A program made the translations under genes and the position numbers. The notes under the pieces were generated by a model that was not told the DNA's origin, did not search any database, and saw nothing but the letters and a program-made list of their open reading frames with translations. 64,000 bases of DNA from Micromonospora_H sonneratiae (GTDB lineage: Bacteria > Actinomycetota > Actinomycetes > Mycobacteriales > Micromonosporaceae), in the NCBI RefSeq assembly GCF_042679305.1, contig NZ_JBHTMP010000001.1, forward strand, positions 248,001 to 312,000, written 5' to 3'. Shown piece after piece: positions 60,434 to 64,000 of the stretch. The number at the start of each line of letters is the position of its first letter. Positions within the stretch are counted from its first letter, which is position 1.

Positions 60434-63400
60434 CTCTTCCCGAAGGCACCTCCCGACCCGATTCCGTGTCGGCCACCGACAACGCCCCGCCGGGCTCGGC
60501 CGAGGCCCGCCGCAAGGCACTGCTGGACTCGTTACTGGCCGGTCAGTCCACCGCACGGACCCGGGTCACCCCGGCCGCGCCGGTCCGCCCGGCCGGTCCA
60601 CTGCCGCTGTCGTACCCCCAGCAGGGGGTGTGGTTGCTCGACCAGATCCGGCCCGGCGGGGCGGAGTACGTCGTACCGTTCAGCTGGCGGCTGACCGGGC
60701 GGGTGAATCTGGCGGCCCTTCGCGGGGCATGGCAGGAGGTCGTCCGGCGGCACGAGGTGCTGCGCACCCGCTACCTGATCGTCGACGGCCGCCCGACGCA
60801 GGTGGTCGAGCCGGCCGAGCCGGTCGAGATTCCGGTCACCGATCTCGGTGGGTACGTCGGGCCGGAGCGGGAGCAACGGCTGGCCGGGCTGATCCGGGAT
60901 GAGGCGACGACGCCGTTCGACCTGGGTCGGGACATGCCGCTGCGGGTCCGGCTGGTCCGGCTCGCCGACGACGACCACGTGATGGTGCTGGTGGCACACC
61001 ACATCGCGTTCGACGGCTGGTCGGTGGGGGTGCTGGCCCGGGAACTGGGTCAGCTCTACCCGGCGATGGTGGCGGGACAGTCATCCCCGCTGTCTGCCCT
61101 GCCCGTCCAGTACGCCGACTTCGCGGTGCAGCAGCGGGACAGGGCCGGTGGATGGGCCGGCCAGCTGGACTACTGGCGCGACCGGTTGGCCGGGCTCACG
61201 CCGCTGGAGCTGCCCACCGATCGGCCCCGGCCTCCGGTGCACGATCCCCGGGGCGCGACGCTGCCGTTCAGCGTACCGGCCGAGCTGGGGCGTGCCCTGG
61301 TCCGACTCGGCCGGCAGCACCGGGCGACCCCGTTCATGGTGCTGCTGGCAGCGTTCCAGGTGCTACTGGCCCGTTACACCGGTCGGCCCGACATCGCGGT
61401 GGGCACGCCGGTCGCCGGCCGTACGCGGCCCGAGGTGCAGAACCTGATCGGCTACTTCGTCAACACACTGGTGCTGCGGACGGATCTGTCCGACGAGCCC
61501 ACCTTCATCGAACTGCTGACCCGGGTCAGGGAGACGGCCCTGGGCGGGTACGCACACCAGGACGTACCGTTCGAGCGGATCGTGGACGCGCTGTCACCGG
61601 AGCGGGACCTGTCCCGCAACCCGCTGTTCCAGGCCCTGTTCGTGATGCAGGATCCGGCGGCGGCCGACTTCGACGGCGCGGGGCTGCGGGCGGAGCAGGT
61701 GCCCACACTGTGGCACACCGCGAAGTTCGACCTGACCATGCAGCTGACCGAGGGGACGGACGGCTCGTTCGCCGGTGTGGTCGAGTACCCGACGGCGTTG
61801 TTCGATGCCGTGACCATCGACCGGCTCGTCGGGCACTACCGACAACTCCTGACCACGATCGCCGCCAACCCGAACACCCCGGTCACCCGACTCCCCATCC
61901 TCACCGACACCGAACTGGCCCAACTCGCCACCTGGAACGCCACCGACGCCGTACACCCCCACGGCACCCTGCTCCACCAGCTCATCGAGAGACAGGCCAC
62001 GGCCACACCCGACGCCGTCGCCGTGATCGACGAACACCGGCAACTCACCTACGCCCAACTCGACACCCACGCCAACCGCATCGCCCACCGGCTCACCACC
62101 CTCGGCGCCGGACCCGAGACCATCGTCGCCGTCTGCGCCCACCGCTCGACCCACCTCACCGTCGCCCTACTCGCCATCCTCAAGACCGGCGCCGCCTACC
62201 TGCCTCTCGACCCGGACCATCCCACCGACCGACTCCGCTGGATGCTCACCGACACCGGCAGCCCCACCGTCCTGGTCGACACCCCCGACCGACTCGACTG
62301 GTACGCCGGCCCACGGCTCCACCTCCACGACCCCAGCCTCACCGGAGAACCCGGCACCCCACCCGACGTCGCCATCGACGACCGCAACCCCGCCTACCTC
62401 ATCTACACGTCCGGCTCCACCGGCCGCCCCAAGGGCGTCCTCATCGACCACCGTGCGATCGTCAACCGTCTCCGCTGGATGCAGGACACCTACCAGCTCG
62501 ACCCCACCGACCGCATCCTCCAGAAGACCCCCCACACCTTCGACGTCTCCGTCTGGGAGTTCTTCTGGCCCCTGACCGCCGGCGCTGCGCTCGTCATGGC
62601 CCGACCCGACGGCCACCGCGACCCCACCTACCTCGTCGACACCATCAGGCAACAGCACGTCACCACCATCCACTTCGTCCCTTCCATGCTCCGCGCCTTC
62701 ACCACCTACCTGAACACCACCGGCCAGACCCTCCCCACCCTTCGCCGCATCATCTGCTCCGGTGAAGCCCTTCCCGACGACCTCGCCACCACCACCCTCC
62801 GACTCGTCGACGCCGAACTCCACAACCTCTACGGCCCGACCGAAGCCGCCGTGGACGTCACGGCCGCCCGGATCCACCGCGGCGACACCGTCACGATCGG
62901 TCGGCCCATCACCAACACCCACATCCACATCCAGGACCGCTGGGGCAACCCGACCCCGATCGGCGTACCGGGTGAACTCCTCCTCACCGGCATCCAACTC
63001 GCCCGCGGCTACCACGACCAACCCGCCCTCACCGCAGAACGCTTCACTCCGGTCGAGAGCGGCGGACGCGCCTACCACACCGGCGATCTCGCCCGATGGC
63101 GACCGGACGGCACCATCGAATACCTCGGCCGCCTCGACCACCAGGTCAAGATCCGCGGCAACCGCATCGAACTCGGTGAAATCGAGGCCACCCTCACCCG
63201 ACACTCCACCGTCCACACCGCCGCCGTACATCCCCACGGCCCCACCGGCGACCAACAACTCGTCGCCTACCTCGTTCCCACCCCCGGCCACGCCGTCGAC
63301 CCCGACGAGCTGCGGACCCACCTACGGGCACACCTACCCGAAGTCATGATCCCCACCCACTGGATCACCCTCGCCACCCTCCCGCTCACCACCAGCGGAA

Positions 63401-64000
63401 AGATCGACCGCAAGGCCCTACCCGCGCCCCAGGCCGGCCCCGACCGTGGCCACCACGAACACGTCCCACCGACCACCCCCACCGAACACGTCATCACCAC
63501 CGCCTACACCCAGGCCCTGGCCGACCTCACCCAACCGGTCGGCATCCACGACCGTTTCTTCGACATCGGCGGCGACAGCATCCGCGCGATCCGGGTCATC
63601 GGCCACCTCCACACCCACGGCATCAACCTCTCCGTCGCCGACCTCTTCACCCACCAGACCGTCGCCAAACTCGCCCACCTCGCCGACACCGGCGCCACGA
63701 CGGCCATCACCACGACCACCACCCGAGCTCACCAGCTCATCACCCCCGAGGATCGACAACACCTACCGGCCTGCACCACCGACGCCTACCCACTGTCGAT
63801 GGTGCAGGCCGGGATGGCGTACGAGATGCTGGCCGATCCGACCGGTGACCTCTATCTGAACAGCCTCTGCTACCCGATCCGGGACGACGCACCGTTCAGG
63901 TTGTCGGCCCTGCGCACCGCCGCACAACTTCTCGCGGACCGCCACGAGATCCTGCGGGCGTCGATCGACCTGACCCGGTACAGCGAGCCGTTGCAGCTGA
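60430..64000 (+). CDS. Nonribosomal peptide synthetase, C-A-T-C..., cut by the window end
   Basis: The frame is open from the GTG at 60430 to the edge (at least 1190 residues). After about 60 residues of linker, C1 (about 65-475) has HHIAFDG from 190. A1 (about 500-1000; YTSGSTG from 659) gives D-V-W-H-I-S-L-V-D, the serine code. The carrier is IGGDS with Ser1050. A second C domain begins near 1118 with the entry DAYPLSMVQAGMAYEML and breaks off. The A-T part, about 61830-63780, uses strongly C-ended, G-poor codons unlike the flanking C domains, a sign of recombination. It probably extends the residue loaded by the A-T protein. Confidence 0.93.
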   Translation, partial: MTLPEGTSRPDSVSATDNAPPGSAEARRKALLDSLLAGQSTARTRVTPAAPVRPAGPLPLSYPQQGVWLLDQIRPGGAEYVVPFSWRLTGRVNLAALRGAWQEVVRRHEVLRTRYLIVDGRPTQVVEPAEPVEIPVTDLGGYVGPEREQRLAGLIRDEATTPFDLGRDMPLRVRLVRLADDDHVMVLVAHHIAFDGWSVGVLARELGQLYPAMVAGQSSPLSALPVQYADFAVQQRDRAGGWAGQLDYWRDRLAGLTPLELPTDRPRPPVHDPRGATLPFSVPAELGRALVRLGRQHRATPFMVLLAAFQVLLARYTGRPDIAVGTPVAGRTRPEVQNLIGYFVNTLVLRTDLSDEPTFIELLTRVRETALGGYAHQDVPFERIVDALSPERDLSRNPLFQALFVMQDPAAADFDGAGLRAEQVPTLWHTAKFDLTMQLTEGTDGSFAGVVEYPTALFDAVTIDRLVGHYRQLLTTIAANPNTPVTRLPILTDTELAQLATWNATDAVHPHGTLLHQLIERQATATPDAVAVIDEHRQLTYAQLDTHANRIAHRLTTLGAGPETIVAVCAHRSTHLTVALLAILKTGAAYLPLDPDHPTDRLRWMLTDTGSPTVLVDTPDRLDWYAGPRLHLHDPSLTGEPGTPPDVAIDDRNPAYLIYTSGSTGRPKGVLIDHRAIVNRLRWMQDTYQLDPTDRILQKTPHTFDVSVWEFFWPLTAGAALVMARPDGHRDPTYLVDTIRQQHVTTIHFVPSMLRAFTTYLNTTGQTLPTLRRIICSGEALPDDLATTTLRLVDAELHNLYGPTEAAVDVTAARIHRGDTVTIGRPITNTHIHIQDRWGNPTPIGVPGELLLTGIQLARGYHDQPALTAERFTPVESGGRAYHTGDLARWRPDGTIEYLGRLDHQVKIRGNRIELGEIEATLTRHSTVHTAAVHPHGPTGDQQLVAYLVPTPGHAVDPDELRTHLRAHLPEVMIPTHWITLATLPLTTSGKIDRKALPAPQAGPDRGHHEHVPPTTPTEHVITTAYTQALADLTQPVGIHDRFFDIGGDSIRAIRVIGHLHTHGINLSVADLFTHQTVAKLAHLADTGATTAITTTTTRAHQLITPEDRQHLPACTTDAYPLSMVQAGMAYEMLADPTGDLYLNSLCYPIRDDAPFRLSALRTAAQLLADRHEILRASIDLTRYSEPLQL

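Noticed and set aside
61152..63349. Two long plus-strand frames (537 and 195 codons) within the right-hand NRPS
   Set aside because: They are out of frame with a continuous NRPS reading frame from 60430 to the edge and encode Arg/Pro/His- or Thr/Pro-rich shadow sequence caused by the C-rich codon use there.

Overview
The window is high-GC actinomycete DNA. Dense overlapping genes, GTG starts, strong G/C third positions and the gene content fit a Micromonospora-type member of the Micromonosporaceae, but no rRNA or other marker is present to fix the genus. No tRNA, rRNA or CRISPR was seen.

Layout. (1) 1-8.4 kb holds mixed genes: the tail of a [2Fe-2S] oxidoreductase, an intact IS630-type insertion sequence inserted in the stop codon of a secreted-protein gene, an NAD-dependent DNA ligase, a tandem-HTH MerR (TioE-like) regulator divergent from a broken erythromycin-esterase gene, and a Tat-exported sulfatase. 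(2) 8.4-32.5 kb is a catabolic island. A 13-gene minus-strand operon (20.25 to 8.46 kb) encodes MaoC hydratases, a flavin monooxygenase-like protein, a class III CoA-transferase, MmgE/PrpD, a Rid-repeat protein, a thiolase-like protein with a DUF35 partner, acyl-CoA dehydrogenase, a CitE-type lyase and ETF. A second minus-strand operon (29.44 to 20.60 kb) encodes acyl-CoA dehydrogenase, enoyl-CoA hydratase, a complete Liv-type ABC importer, an FAD oxidoreductase and a FadR-type GntR repressor. Divergent from it lie an acyl-CoA ligase and an amidase. A near-perfect promoter carries a 17-bp palindrome between -35 and -10 ahead of the first operon, and a related palindrome lies in the divergent 29.5-kb promoter region. 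This suggests one regulon under the GntR protein. (3) 32.5-37.9 kb holds an EF-G paralogue, a MatB-like malonyl-CoA synthetase, a lipoprotein and a small unknown gene.

(4) 37.9-64 kb is a nonribosomal peptide cluster that runs off the right edge. Two divergent operons start from a 323-bp gap. The minus operon makes NRPS C-A-T-C-A-T, then NRPS C-A-T-C-A-T-TE, then acylating aldehyde dehydrogenase, 4-hydroxy-2-oxoacid aldolase, a methyltransferase, 2-oxo-4-pentenoate hydratase, a decayed thioesterase remnant, an EctB-like diaminobutyrate aminotransferase and an altered carbamoyltransferase. The plus operon makes MbtH, a free-standing A-T protein and a C-A-T-C... NRPS cut by the window end.

The tailoring genes suggest two unusual building blocks: a 2,4-diaminobutyrate or its carbamoyl derivative, and an acid built by aldol chain extension as in nikkomycin. 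The two serine-type modules share a GGDS carrier followed by an unusual condensation domain, and the terminal thioesterase carries Cys where Ser is expected. The combination was not recognised as any named cluster and is the most interesting content of the window.
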